A stretch of DNA of 64,000 nucleotides from Isoetes taiwanensis (GCA_021234155.1 JAJEKV010000006.1:11873318-11937317), one strand, 5' to 3'; positions 1-13,030 are shown, numbered from the stretch's first letter. Notes: generated from the letters alone by a model not told the origin. Translations and numbers: made by a program.

Positions 1-239
1 GCAAGAGATCCCTTTATCCACTTCCACAAGAATATAGCTCATCAATCTATCCGCAATAATGTGAGGTATCTACTTTATGCCAACATTGAAGGTGTGTAAT
101 CTTCTTGTTGCACTTTTCGCTTATTTAATTCTCAATATATACCAAATTCTATAAAAGCGTATTACGCTACTCACACGCCAATGTAGACCGTAGAAACAAA
201 TTAGAAAACTTAAGATCAATGTGTGATGCTCCTTAATCC

Positions 240-1130
240 ATACGATGTTCTATCGATAGATACGGGATTCTCCTTCCATGCTTACTAAATCACTATGGCA
301 GCACCATTATACTCTGACTACTTGGGATGGCCAAAGTATCCTGTGAGGAACACTCTGAGGTGTCATTCGCCCCACGCCCTCCAAGTGGGAAAACCCTATA
401 CAGCCGAAGCTGCATACATATACGTTATATTTATCCATACTTGTAATAATATGCCACCACAAAGGGTGGCCCATCCATCATCATTATGGGGAAAAACAAT
501 ACATCCCTAATATCCTAAGATAACACAATAACAGGTGGCGCTACCCCAAGTTCATCTATAACAATCGATATACCTAAGTATAACATTGGCATTGGTCAGC
601 ATAAGACAATGGCTAGGGTTGTCCACTGGCCTCAGCCTCCCCGCGGTATCATCATCACTCTTTGCGACATAGGTCAATCATGCTATGACGGCTTTGTAGC
701 TCCTCACACGCGACCGCTATAGGCCTAAGACACTTAGAGTCTCAGAGGCCATGCTAGGGTGTGACCCTCACCCCCGACATTCACACCTTCATACTCGCTG
801 TCCGGTGCTGAACCACATCATAGCATCCACGCTCGTAGGCTCTTGTGCACAAAGCCGCATTAAGGATCTAACGAAACATCTCTAATCCTAGGAAGCTTTT
901 ATACACTACCTCTTCCCTTAATTCCCAATACATACCTAAGAAGCCGAAAGAACTAATGTATTCTAATCGACTAACCAAAGGTTCCGGGCGAAACCATGGT
1001 CAGGGCATCCATCTCCCTAAACCGTAGGTGTGTGTGTTGGCAAAATGCCTAAGATTAGGCTGCTGGCTACGTTCTTCTTAGTCCCAATTCAAATTTGGGA
1101 GAGAAATGGGGGTAGGACCCCATTCCTAGG
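240..1130. repeat. Diverged LTR-like sequence related to the nested Gypsy LTR
   Basis: Several blocks follow the same order as in the Gypsy LTRs at 18.25-19.80 and 29.29-30.90 kb: a GTCATTCGCCC-type block (near 361-372), a block reading CCATCCATC, a C-rich block before the phrase GGCTCTTGTGCAC (838-849), and a CCATGG block near 995. Identity is patchy with many indels, so this is either an old solo or partial LTR of a related family or a badly corrected copy. Neither internal coding sequence nor a target duplication could be tied to it. The first 240 bases show nothing I can assign. Confidence 0.5.
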
Positions 1131-3900
1131 CCTAAAATATACATGCTTTACGTCGGCGATAAGCCTGGGCGAATCCACCTTCCCTTTTCTAGTTCATCGC
1201 GATTGCCGCTAGTGCTTTTTAGCATGCTCAGAACGGAGCTTATTAGGTTTTATCTTCGTACGCATATTTTCAAAGGCAATCTAGTGCCCCAAGACCTTCT
1301 CCATGCCGTAGCATATCCTACAATCATTGCACTCTTATGTCACTACGCTATGATGTTTCGCATCATTGAATGCTTTGCATGCTCTCTTCCAAATTCCCAC
1401 ATTTTGCATATATATATATCAACAAAGGGCACCCCCACAGTAATAATGTCAAGATGAAGTCCAACACCAATTGTTTACAAGCTCGCAGGTATGCATCTCC
1501 CCATCTCTATGGCATTTGCCAATGCGTATTTCTAACGCCATAAGGGAAAGTAATTTTATCCTGGGCAGAATTGAGTCTAGCCGCGACGTGTCTGTAAAAC
1601 AATCTAAAGCATAATGTCCTTGTCCCTCGCTAGAATATCCTCCAATTATTATTACATTCCAGCAATACTAAATTCGCGTTTTCCCACATCGTGTCAGTAA
1701 ATGCTACGGAAGCCGCTTCCAAGCTGCCTACACATTTGTATACATATCTAATCGTAGAAACCACCAAAACATGTCCACCGAGGCCATACTCTGAATAATT
1801 TGCTCATGAATGCAAATTCTCACCAAAGGAAACCAATATATCCACTTGCTTTTAGGACACCAAGAAAGCGGAATTTTGTCCGGCCTTTATGCCCAAGATG
1901 TCGCGATTGGCGTCATGCAAATCAAAAAACCGCTCTCGTGTTCTCCTCGCCTTAGCATGGGCATTTATGGTCCGCATTCCATGTGAAGCTATCGTGTTTT
2001 GAAACCCTTAAAACAAAGGTGCTGTTTTGATGGAGGGTTGCCCTACAAAGGGCTGAGAATATATTTTCATGTTTCTTGTTGTCGCTTTGTTTTCATGGTT
2101 TTGTTGGGTCATTTTATGTCGGGCTTATTAATGGTTTGAATGTGGGGTTTTGTTTTGTGTTATTTTGTTTTGTTTATGAATTGTACATGGACTAAGAAGA
2201 GGCTTGCAAAGCTCGCCGTTACCTAGATCAATTAGATTGACGGATTATGATCTTTGTCTAAAACATATTAGCCATTTATGAAGAATGCTTTTTGTAGTTA
2301 TATTAGTAATGAAATTGTATTGTAATTCTGTATGAATACATGCTTTCATTTTCTTAGGCAAGTGAATGCATACAAATATAAGAATAGAGTACCCACGGTA
2401 CAAAGGCCAATTCTCGCTTTGCACACATAACAATCCCACTCTAATATAAAAGCGTAAGCGCCTTGATGATGTAGTAATCCTATTTCTAATAGCGCATGTT
2501 TAACTTGGTTGGTGTCGCTTAATGGTTCAAGTATAGTGGTGAACCACTCCTAATCGAAGTCCTCACATTTTCTTGCTCACCCATCGCCCATTCTTCCCCA
2601 ACATCCGCCACCCTAAATTGTAGCCATTTCATTTGTGGAGTCTCTCCTTCCTGCATCGACATGGCCATCGTGGAGACAAGTAAGAGTCTACTCAGAAACA
2701 GCATGAAAAAGAAGCCTCCCTTCCTTATCTCAGACAACATCAGCCCCAATACGGCCGCTATCCACTCCAAGCCCCCGATATCTCTAAGCTATACAAGAGG
2801 AAGGGTTATAGTGTCATCGCTTGTGTCAAGACATAAGTGTAGTGACAACCTTATGATCATACTGCTATATCTTGACACAAATGGTTTTATTGTGTCACGC
2901 ATTTTGTGTCAAAGGTATAGTGTGTCAAATATTTTATTAAGGCAATGACATCTTTTTACCAAGCCTATGTTGCAAAGCTTTAGGTGCATTATAACAAAAC
3001 TTTAAACAATGGTATAATCCAAGTTATGACAATAGTTTCTTATGATTGAAAAACAAAATATTTCTCATCCTTTTATCCAATATTTTGACGTAATGCAATT
3101 CCTAGATTATTATGATACGCTTTTATCCAAATTGTGGCACGCTATCTTAAAATTGCATCTATATAGAGGATAATGCCCAATCTTTAAATACCCTACCTAT
3201 ATCATAAAGTGTAAAGTATTTTTAGCAAATAAGCTTAACAATGTTGCTCATCATATGAACAAATACAATTTCTACCTCGACAAATTTTAATGCCGCTTAA
3301 TTCATTGCTTAGATATAATTAAAGACGCCCAATGCTTTTTGGTGGTTGGAAGTAAGCTTCCTTTGTCTATGGATTAAAATACAAGCATAATATATTTGTT
3401 GGGGTGCTCGCTCACATGTTAGATCATCTATAAAAATAGTGGGAATCAACGTCACCTTTGAGTTCCACGTACCTACAAATTCCTATGATAAACTTTGAGA
3501 ATCAAATGCAATATTTCTATCCCCTACACAACACCACTTAAAAACAAGGGTTTGCCCCTTCAACAAGGTTTCGGTGAGTCAAGGCAAGCAGAACTAAGAA
3601 GTTTTTCTTTATTCCTGCAAGTTGTAATGACATATGCCATATTGTTAAAGTTAATGGAGAGTATGTATTTGATGCTAATGATGAGTATGGCAATGGAGCA
3701 GCTCCGCCAGCCTACGCTTCTTCTAATACTCTTCTTCTACAACTCACCCTAAAAGATGCAAAAGAATTGCCAATACCCACCAGTCACAGAAAAAAAAATT
3801 AGAATTCTAAACTCATTCTTAACCCTAGATACAGTAAGTAATAGATACTAATAATCCCAGATCCTAGTGTGCCACACAATAATGAGCAAAGCAACGTAAT
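1131..3900. other. Unassigned decayed repeat sequence
   Basis: No open frame here carries a recognisable domain. A G/T-rich tract runs from about 2030 to 2170. Between about 2805 and 2935 the short word GTGTCA or its complement recurs many times, as in subterminal regions of some DNA transposons, but no terminal inverted repeat or transposase could be found. The sequence is probably old mobile-element debris. Confidence 0.4.
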
Positions 3901-3910
3901 TATCAATCTA

Positions 3911-4212
3911 AGAGCTTGCTTGGGCCAGTCCACCTATTGCCAAGACCGTAGCACCCTACCCCCGGACACGTCATAAATAAACCCTTCCATTTACTACCAA
4001 AAAGCCTATCCAAGAGTCGGCTTAAATAACCCACCTATTGCCAAGACTTCAAGAAGCACCCCCCACCTCGGCCAAGTAACAAGCCCTTCCACCTACTTAC
4101 TCTCAAAAAGCCTTTTATCCAAGAGCTTGCTTAAATAGTCCAATTTATTAAGACTTCAAGAGGCATCCCCGACCTTTGGACATAACAAGCTCTCCATTTA
4201 CTTACTCTCGTA
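3911..4212 (+). repeat. Three ~105-bp tandem repeats upstream of LINE
   Basis: Three head-to-tail copies start at 3911, 4014 and 4122, each opening with AGAG(C/T) and containing the words TTGCTTAAATA, ATTGCCAAGAC and CATTTACTTACTC in the same order. Periods are about 103 and 108 bp. The array ends directly before the LINE endonuclease remnant, so it may be the monomer-type 5' UTR of that LINE; that link is inferred from position only. Confidence 0.75.
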
Positions 4213-4229
4213 TATTTTACCTTGTTAAC

Positions 4230-4560
4230 CCCTCTCTATGACAGAATGCATTTTAGTCGTGTCACGCCATGGCAAGCTTGCTTCTACTTATGTGGTGTCT
4301 TTTGACTTGGTAATTTGTAATGGCCTCGCAAGCAGCGGCTATTTTCCTCCTATAAGTGCACCAAGCAGACAAGAGAATCGTGGTGGAGGATCTAGTGTGG
4401 TGACCATTCTATTAGTCAGCCGAAAGGCAGATGTACATTTGATCAACCACTTTCTGGGTAGGCACGCATAAGAGAGGAGACCGATCACCTTCCACTCTAC
4501 CGCAGCTTTGCCGGCAGGCCGCCAAGCAACCCATTCGGCCGCGTTCTCCTCGTGATACCT
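4230..4560 (+). pseudogene. LINE apurinic-type endonuclease C-terminal remnant
   Basis: The frame starting near 4238 reads DLVICNG, then an SSVV-type segment (positions near 4390), then residues followed by a shifted H-S-T tract near 4495. This order matches the C-terminal third of the exonuclease-endonuclease-phosphatase fold of LINEs, which nicks target DNA: the ICNG strand, the conserved S-V-V-D-Y segment and the final S-D-H motif. The aspartate of the middle motif and the SDH triad are not intact here, so the copy should be inactive unless the reading is wrong. The stop at about 4469 separates the last two motifs. Confidence 0.6.
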
Positions 4561-5089
4561 CGGGCCATGGCATTGGATTTCATGAGCGTGCAAAGGATTA
4601 TGCCGATATGCTCATAATCTTTCAGAAGCCCTGCAGCCCCACGCTCGAAAGCAAAGAAATGGGTCACCGATTGAGCCTTGGTACCGCAGTAAAGATGTTT
4701 TGGGATAGAATGCCCGGTGAAGTATCACGTGGACCGCAACATTCCTGTAATCGGTGGTTTGATGTCGAAAGTGTAAGGAATACAAATGTCGGGTTCGGCT
4801 TCGCATCACGTATCCTCGCGAACGCTACCACATGCCACACCACACACGCGATCGCGGCTTTCTTTGAAGGCTGCAAAGAAATCTCAAGACATTGCATGTC
4901 ATCAAAGGGAAATATTTCATCCTAGAACCTTTTGGCGAAGGTTCTTCGAAGCGTACCCCACCATGTGAACATCACTAATGAGCAAAGGGGAAAATACTTG
5001 CAAAGAACTCTATGTGATCCTCAAGGACACAGCACTCATACCCCCAATGGTCCGACGTTAGAAATCACAGAGATGATGTTACCCAGACC

Positions 5090-5640
5090 GGGTACGCTTG
5101 GCCATGGAAAGCAACGGACCTCGGATGGTGTATGCGTGTAGAGTTGCTCAAGCAAGGGAGCCTATGGTACCAGTCCTAACCACTATGTTCAACAGAGCTG
5201 CCATAGAAGGATTCCCCGCCAGCGGGACCACAAGCGTAGTTGTCCCATTTACAAGGCAGAGATCCATAGTCCAACCACTAACATCACCATGTCACGGTGT
5301 TTGCCAAATCAAGTATAATGGCATTATTGAGCAAGAGAGTTGACCATGGGCAGAAGCAACAAAGAAGCCTCACGCCAGCGGTTCGCACTCCTGATTCAAC
5401 CATCGATCATATCTTCACAATGGAGGACTTTGTTGAGGACAGCAGAACCGCCTACGATGACCCGTAGTATTGTTGCTTTGTTTGACTTTATGGCTTTTGA
5501 CACTGCGGCTCGAAAGTGGGAAAGATTGCGCAACTTGAGGTTCCCGTGGATATGCAAAATGCGATACAAGTTGTACGAGAGTTGTTCGTGCCGATGCGGA
5601 TGACTAGATAAATCCATTCACTAGCAAAGAGATTGGGGTC
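5090..5640 (+). pseudogene. LINE reverse transcriptase remnant
   Basis: Three frames must be combined. A segment reading EGFPASGTTSVVVP (near 5208-5250) is the classic start of the LINE RT domain. It is followed by a YNGIIEQ-like segment (about 5319-5340), an STIDHIF-like tract in a shifted frame near 5400, and a VDFMAFDTA-like block near 5480-5506, which matches the RT A motif where the catalytic aspartate sits in F-D. The segment ends near VPVDMQNAIQ. The YADD box is not preserved. Function in a live copy would be target-primed reverse transcription of the element RNA. Confidence 0.75.
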
Positions 5641-7098
5641 CGCCGTGGATGTCCTCTTCCCCAACACATTGTTGGTTCTGCATACTGACCGCTTGGAACA
5701 TCGCTCATGACAATGGGGTGGCGTGGACCCAACTTTTGCATCGTCATCGGGGCAACTCATCTATGTAGACGCATGTTGACCTCTTTAGCTCACACCTGAG
5801 ATATGCGCCTCACCTAGATGCCTGATATATTTTCCTCCCGTGCCACGCATATGAACGCTGGAATCCGCCAAGACTAAGGTGGTCCTAATCTCATCCTCAT
5901 GCTTCATCCAGTTCCCCCGGCTAATTCACTTATCGAAGTGTCAGAGGTGACACACCCACCTACAAGTATCCGGGAGTGAGCTCTCTCTCTACACTATGCT
6001 GTCAGGATACTCATAAGATTGCTATTCTAGCAAAGAAGCCGAAAGCACTTTTATGCAATGCATAACAATAACCACAAAGGTAATTATATGATTGGGGACA
6101 TCGTGCACAATCCGTCTGCATTGGTAGAGCCCGGGCTCTTTTGTACTGGTTGAAGTCCTGGGGCCCAAAGGTGTCCCTTTTGCTACTTTGAGTTTACTTA
6201 GAACAGTACGTATTTTCTTAACACGGGCACTCTAGAGGAACTCACGTCCCATATCAAATTCCTTTGTTGCAGGAGACAGTGTTTCCCCACCACTCAAATG
6301 AAGGCCCTTGATAGACACATCGCTCATTTTCGTAAGGTGGCAATATGGAGCCGATGATCGCCTACCAAGACTTGGCTTATGCGCAAGGCAATGGGACCAC
6401 AAATCCACTTAAGAATTGCTGGAAGGATAAAAAGAGTGCAAAGTGGTTGTACCAGATGGAATGTCCAGAGCACATGTGCATCCAAGTAGAAACAGAGGCG
6501 TATCACAACAGATGTTACCTTGATGCTTGTTTCTCCAAATTGCTTTGGGATTCAGGCCTCGAGCAAAGTCAAATAAAGAAGATTAAGCAAGCAAAGACAT
6601 AAATCCTACATTAGAACGAGGCCCACATCGCTACCTACGCTCACATTCAGCTTCATGAAAAGCGCAGCATATCGCTTCCATTCGCATAGGTGCCTACCCA
6701 TCTCCGATTGGACAGCGTCGATGGATTAGGGAGCCATGTCGATAGGGTTTGCCGCCGCCGCATCGGAGTCAAGTATATCGGTGCGTCACACTTTAGCCGC
6801 CTCGACATAGCACTGCATTCGACACGCTTATGCTCGCTGGATTAGACCCTCATGAGCCGCTAAGCACATGATATCAAGTACCCACTTCTCGCGCGCCACT
6901 GATCATACATTCAGGAAGTACCGACTTGAGGGCCCGACATGCCCCTCACCAACCATTTATCGCTGTCGCCAGCCCTATTGCCGCTACGCTTTTCCTCAAA
7001 ACTTCGACGGGGGTTTTAATCCCGCAAAGACGTGATCAGCCGCGCTTTTGTATTGGGTCCCATAGGCCGCATTGGTCTCCTCGTGGACGATAAAACAA

Positions 7099-7137
7099 TT
7101 CTATTCCTATTCTATTCTATTCATTCTATATTCTATT
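7099..7137 (+). repeat. ATTCT short-repeat tail
   Basis: Imperfect repeats of ATTCT follow a 3'-UTR-like stretch of the LINE. Short tandem-repeat tails instead of poly(A) occur in several non-LTR retrotransposon clades, which supports this as the 3' end of the upstream LINE. Confidence 0.65.
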
Positions 7138-7140
7138 AAG

Positions 7141-8570
7141 AACTCCAAAATATTTATTCATATTTAAATGGCAATCATTGGCCATGCACCCGTAAGTAAC
7201 CTTTATTGAATTATCATTCCTCAACTCACCGCTTTTGAGGGACAAAGGTTTGAAGGTGCTTACAAAAATGGGTTTCGCTTCATTCCCTTTGTTAATCAAT
7301 AATTTTCTTATCGCCATCATATTCCTTTCTCAAGTGACTCCACATCGTAGTAAAACCTCTCATAATGTCTCACGCGCGGATTGTGTTGGCATCTTCACCG
7401 ATAATCATACACAACATGTGTCAAGACATGATCTATAACTTGTACCTACTAATGAACAGGATGTCAACAGACGTACTTAGTAATTCCAGCTCTTTATGCC
7501 CACGGTTACACGAAAAATTCCTCGAGCCGGAAAACACAAGAGAAGAGAACGTTGCAAGAACATGATAAGAATACAACAACATGCTAAGAATAATCAGATT
7601 CTCATGACCAGCGCACTTTATACTTGCCTCGCACAAATAAAGCAACTTCTGCTCACTATTAGAGCCCTGAGAGCACTTTGTCTTTACACCTTTCTCAAGA
7701 AACCGCCAAGATCCATGACAAAATAATCGCAGATTAGCAATTGAAGAAATGTAATATGACATCAGACTTAAAGGAGAGATGCTTTGGAGGCAATTAATCT
7801 AGTAATAAATAGGTTAATTTTCTAAGCGTAAAAATGCATAACCTACCTTTTTCCTTCACTATGACGCGATATTTCCTTCAGAACCTCCCCTAACATCATC
7901 ATCACAAATAAGCAGTTCCGCATCTTCTAAAATGAATAAAACCAACCGATTTTCTAATGAATCAAGTGCTTTGATGTCAAATTCATGTCGCTAGAAGGAA
8001 AAATATTCATCTAAAGTTCTACGCAGCTGCATTCTTCCTGTATCCGCAAGTAATAACAGCATCATTAAGATAAATAGATTGATAAAAGCAGTTGTGGTGT
8101 AGCAACTTTATTGATATAGCCATAAAATAACAAATCATTCCATGAAATTGTAGAAGATATAACTACACGTATTGGTCATACATGACCATCTAATGGGTTA
8201 GTAGAAAAACTCAATTGCTATTAGAAAATGGTGTTAAGAGGATCATATGGATCAATTCAAGTGTGGAGCGTGAGAACCAAGACAGTTATGGAAATTTAAA
8301 GGCTTCCTCAAACAAATAGTCCAATCCTACATAATGTGCTTATTACTTACATCTTATAGAAAGCCATTTGAAGTGAAAAGATAGAGTGAGAGAAACCTGC
8401 CATGCTTTCAGACCTTGGGGAACGGTACTTCTTCACGCTTTGTAAACCGCACACAAACGTAGTTTCCGAGATAGTTAAGCTAAAGGAATGTAAAATGCAA
8501 AGAACCATGGCAAAGTACTTTGTTCAACCCTAGGGCCGTAATACGTATTTCTTCCCCACAAATACAGTTG
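7141..8570. other. Unassigned non-coding region
   Basis: Only short shadow-like open frames are present and none contains a motif I recognise. The DNA is AT-rich, with no clear repeat structure inside this window. Confidence 0.4.
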
Positions 8571-8628
8571 TTCACCAGAAGTTGAATACAAAGTCTTCAA
8601 CTTGCCATTCCGGCCACCAAATTTCCAC

Positions 8629-8657
8629 CTCTTCTTCTTCTTCTTCTTCTTCTTCCG
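8629..8657. repeat. (CTT)n microsatellite
   Basis: About nine uninterrupted CTT/TTC triplets. The polyserine and polyglutamate/lysine-like runs in overlapping frames are produced by this repeat and are not evidence for a protein. Confidence 0.95.
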
Positions 8658-8659
8658 CC

Positions 8660-10260
8660 TTTGACCCACCCCCATTTCTAGCTACCCCTTCTGAGACGCA
8701 ACCTCTACCGAATCCAGCTCCCTCCCGGCTTTTATCATTTTTCGACCCGCAACCGCCGGGACATAAATTCTGAAAGGAAAATCTTCCACCCCGCCATCTA
8801 CAATTGGAAGTATCTTGATCCGTAACCAGGGTCGGTGAGTTTACATCATTAGTAGGTTTGATAGCCATCGCGATATCCTAGGTATACATATACCAGATAT
8901 GCCGCCAGCGCAAACCATAAACATGGGTTTGCTCCCCTAGGGGCAACCCAAAAATGTGATTTGATTAACTAAACTTCCATTGCCGAAAAGGCGCGAAGGA
9001 GAAAATCAGCAAGGTATAACTCGCCAAGCCCGCTTATGCAGCCACCAAGGCTGTATTCTCCTCGCCAAGATGAAGATCCCAATTTGATGCATTCATAAAC
9101 CATAGAGTGTAAGTAAGCTCATTGACAAAATAAAATCATGTTGTTGTTACATGACTGCGATTCTTCACACGCCTTCTGCCTCAACCACCCGCATCACCGC
9201 CGAGAAGGCGGCCATAAAAGGACGCTCACAAATTTCAAGAAGCCAAAAGCTTGTAGGTGTAGAAATTTTCATACTTTGGAATAATGATTAAGTCAAATGT
9301 TGAAATTTTCGACTCATGTGAACGATCTCCACATTCTCAACTAAATGGTAAGTGCTTCTAACTTATCAATTATTTAGGTCCATTGTAACATGAAAAATGT
9401 GGCAAAATGCCTTTCGGCCGTGTTTACCTGCCTAGTATTTTATATCGCCTTGTACTTCTACCATTACTTTGAAATTATACCATCCGGCCTATGCAAATAC
9501 AAACGTGATTTTAGTTGTTTTCCTATACTACAAGCATCAACTGAGCAGACAGTATATTGTCCGGTTAACAAAGTCATTTCTCCTAAAGGGCCTGCCCAGA
9601 TATTCCTACTATTTTTTGCATCTTGGCAAAATGTAAATATATACTATTTATTTCTTTGCCAAACCCAAGATATCATAAATCCAAAATATACCCGCTTCGA
9701 GATCCATACATCCGCCATTGGGATCCGCCATATTTGGTAATAGAGTTTGCAAGGCAAAGACGGCCTGCATCGCTTCATTCAAGTAATTAGGTTTTGTCTC
9801 GATGCAACTCCCCGCAAGAATGGAGAGCTTTAATCAGCTTAAAAATGAGGCTTAAATAGCTCTAACTCGAAGGATTTCTTTGTACCTGATTGCTCCTATA
9901 TAAAACGCTTCGGATTCGATCAGAGGCTTTCCTCAATCGCCAAATGCAGCAGGGTCTGCTCTGAGGAAGAGCTAAGAACAAAAAAATTCTTTTTTGGAGA
10001 AAGCTCTTCGGAGATAAGAGTCAGAGAAATCTAATTCTAAGCATTACCATCAGGATATTCCAAGTTCAAAAAATTATGGCCTTTGTGAAACCTTTCCGAG
10101 ATTCGAGTGAGAACCCTTCCTGACAGGAAATTTAAAGGGTTTGCTTTTTTGTTTTTTAATAATAACCCCAATGGAGGGAGATAGTGTGAGTTTTATAGTT
10201 GGGTGAACCAAAAAGCCTCGTGAAAATAATCTCGCCTATTAATCGGCTTCACGTACCGGG
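8660..10260. other. Unassigned non-coding region
   Basis: No recognisable domain or repeat pair. A 116-codon frame at 9390-9740 has a hydrophobic start but no family resemblance I can name, so it is not called as a gene. Confidence 0.35.
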
Positions 10261-10283
10261 CGCCGATATCCTTACCCCGGCTT

Positions 10284-10357
10284 GGGATCCCTGAGGGGTG
10301 ATAATGAGGATCGATCCTCTAAGAGGTGTGGATCCCTGAGGACGGATCCCTGCTATT
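10284..10357. repeat. GGATCCCTGA short repeats around a palindrome
   Basis: The word GGATCCCTG occurs three times (about 10285, 10330 and 10346). A perfect 14-bp palindrome, GAGGATCGATCCTC, lies at 10306-10319. Origin unknown. Confidence 0.7.
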
Positions 10358-10984
10358 AGTTATTAAGAAAAAATCTTGGCCTTATAGGATTTTTGGGGCA
10401 AATTTTGTTGCGGGATTTTCCCTGACCGCAATCAATCGCACGGGATCAGCCTCGTAGCTGGTCGGAATTGGGAGGCAAGGCGAGGAAAGACGCGAGGATG
10501 TGGCTAGCCCCGGCCGTGACCGCCTTTGCCCAATCCGCAAAAAAATGCTAAAACTATAAAAGAAGCAATCGCAAGTTAATCAGATCCCCTCCTCCCCACG
10601 TGAGGAATTTGAGTATCCCTGGAGGCAGATCAACCCAAACCAGGGTAAGTCTATCCTCAACCCTGCTCGCGTTGCATTGAACACCGCCCTCCAAATGCTT
10701 CATTAGTCGGGGCGGCGACATCCTACCAATGAAAACCGAAATGGCCTCAGCAACTACCAGACCAGACGAATTTCGCACTGAAAGGTCGATACATAAGTAC
10801 GGCATGGCACGGCTTGACACGTTATATATATATATCTGACCTTCCTCGGACTACGGAATGCACGTGCCAGAGACTTAAAATGTCTAAGATCTGGACTGTC
10901 CAACCCAAAAGTATGGGTTTAGGGTTATCGCCGCTTATTTATTTTCATGCCAGCACAGGCAGAAAGCTGCAACCTGGTTCAGTC

Positions 10985-11403
10985 ACCACAAATGCAAGCC
11001 ACAGCATGTCTGGCATGCTGCAGTCCCACATCAAAGAATGCCCCACACAGACACTTGTTCTCCACTTCCCACAGCACAAGTGCAATTCTGAGCTGAGGGA
11101 CTCCACCATTCCTGCAAAAACACTACAAGCCACACAACACAAACACGTTGTTGCCCTGTCTACTGGCTGGTTTAATTCATGGGAGTGTTCTGCGCAAATA
11201 TCACTATTATCAACATAAACCACATCACAATTGCTGTTTTAGATGTTTGTGATTCCACTAAGGGCTGTGATGCTGCACATGCTTTTCATCCTCCCTGTAA
11301 ATATAATGTGCTGAATGCTTCCTATGGTGTCTGGGCTGCTCTTGGTATTCCTGATAGTAGCCCCAACCATAGAAGTATACCTGTTACTTGGCATTTTACT
11401 TAA
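10985..11403 (+). pseudogene. Kiwellin / ripening-related protein-like gene, disrupted
   Basis: Kiwellins are secreted, cysteine-rich plant proteins with a double-psi beta-barrel fold; some bind pathogen effectors in the apoplast. The last 75 codons (11179-11403) carry the family signature in order: DVCDSTKGCD, then H-x3-PPC, an N-x4-A-S-x2-VWAALG block, and a final T-W before the stop. Just upstream, VVALSTGWF, another hallmark, appears in a different frame (about 11146-11172). A DTCSP segment (about 11056) lies in the first frame, followed by an in-frame TGA near 11090. At least two compensating frame shifts and one stop are therefore needed to read it. The region before 10985 has only a weak hydrophobic stretch where the signal peptide should be. 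It is either a pseudogene or a real gene damaged by consensus errors. It lies alone among repeats. Confidence 0.82.
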
Positions 11404-13030
11404 TTTCTTGTGTTCCAGCCTGGTACCATCTTATATGTGTATTCTGTATAAATATTCCAATAAGTGAAGTCTATAATTATGATATGTAGCTTAGAATTTG
11501 TGAAACTAAGATGTTCACTGTAACTGGACAGCCTGGAACTTAATTTGCATAACTTCCATATATTAGCAGCATGATTTAAGTTTTCTACATGCTTTCCATC
11601 TTTGTTGCTGTGAACAAATGAATGAGTTTGTTCTATATATATTTGGTGATGAACCATACCTTTGGGCATGCTCGATAGAACAACTTTGGATGCATTCTTT
11701 TCCAGCAGATATTTGAGCCTTCAGAAAACGAAAGCTTTTGTCTTTACCCTACTGGTATCCTGCAAAGAGTCCATGGAGGGGCCAAAATACCAGTACCAGT
11801 GCTTTTGATAAGGTCACTTATGACATAGGAAATTGCATATTGCTGTTTTATAAGGCGCAGGAACTAGTGCGTTCAGCTTAACTTTGATAGACTGCATGCA
11901 TAGAAAAGAGAGAGCAGTTCTAAAATATGCCCTGCATCAGTCAGAACCACTTAGGGGCAATTTAGGCCTAACCATGTTATGCACATTTTGTAGTTATTAT
12001 TTAAATATGCAGTACTTCTTGGGCACGTCAAAAACTTTTTGTGGAGTCTCAATGCGCATATGCAAAATAAGCCACATACAACACAAAAATATAAGAGTGT
12101 CCTTTGTTTTCAAACAAACAATAAGGAAAGCAATAATGACGTCCTATTCCACTCAACTCCATATGTTAGAAGGCCTGAAAACTTAGCTTTTGTTATTACC
12201 ATTCGAGAAGATCAGATCACACCCATTGTCAGCTTCCAGTAAGCAGCTAACAGTAAGTGCATTTTGAAGTTTTGCAGATCATGCATGAGGAGCTACAGTA
12301 GTTCTTGGGTCAGGATTGCAATTTTCATTCCCCTGTGCCAACAGCTGATGCATGATGCAAAACAGCTGCAGAGCAATATCTGCTCATGAGGTTTAACATA
12401 CATGCCAGATCGAGACCCCAAAGCACATATTTGCCCCATTTTAAAGTTTATGCATAATTAACTTACTCTCTTCAAGGAAGGCAACCTGTGAGCATGCATA
12501 GAGCTGCCCCCATTAGACCAGATTATTTTATTTGTGAACACAATTTCCGGCATAATGTAAAAGACTGTTTCTGATCCCTCAATTCCCCCAGAACTTTGTA
12601 ATGGAATATTTGAAATGTTCATACCAGTTTTAGCATGGGAATTCAACATTCAGGCATGACCCTTGATTAAAGAATACAAATAAATGTGGCCAATTCTGAA
12701 TCTCTTCCGAATTTGACATATAGTTGCATGGTCTCCTTTTGATGCATAAGCATTGAAGAGATGGCGCACATAATGCCTATGAGAAACATTAGCTCAATTC
12801 CAAATATGTTTCTGCTTCCCGTGGGCAGCATCTGATGTTATTATTGACAATCTGCAGGAAGCTGGAAGGGAGGTTTTAGGAGACAGAAAAAAACTATGTG
12901 TAAAAGTTCCATGCCAGCAACTTGAAAGCATGTATATCATCAAGCAATATTTGTGTAGACCTAGATTTCCTTGGCAATCTACTCCATGAAAAGCTACATT
13001 TACCAAATTCAAAGCACATTAATGTATCCA
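11404..13030. other. AT-rich flank of the kiwellin relic, no gene seen
   Basis: Unlike its surroundings this stretch looks clean and lacks the GCC/CTCG-rich noise seen elsewhere. It contains only short open frames without recognisable motifs and could include the 3' UTR and downstream flank of the kiwellin gene. Confidence 0.4.

Larger units (their letters stand above)
4230..7140 (+). mobile_element. Degenerate plus-strand LINE (non-LTR retrotransposon)
   Basis: Endonuclease remnants (about 4230-4560) are followed in the same orientation by reverse-transcriptase remnants (about 5090-5640), a poorly preserved C-terminal part (about 6.6-6.9 kb), a 3' region, and a short-repeat tail of ATTCT units at 7099-7137. 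This order and the simple-repeat tail are typical of plant LINEs. Every domain is broken by stops and frame changes. The segment between endonuclease and RT (4.6-5.1 kb) keeps no recognisable motif. No target-site duplication was found. Confidence 0.75.

Noticed and set aside
2805-2940. CACTA-type transposon end from recurring GTGTCA words
   Set aside because: No CACTA terminal sequence, no matching inverted end and no transposase in the window.
8475-8868. Frames with polylysine, polyserine or polyglutamate runs
   Set aside because: All are readings of the CTT microsatellite in different frames.
10554-10820. Minus-strand frame with VWVDLPP resembling LINE ORF1 (DUF4283)
   Set aside because: Only one short phrase fits and no zinc knuckle follows; not enough to call a gene.
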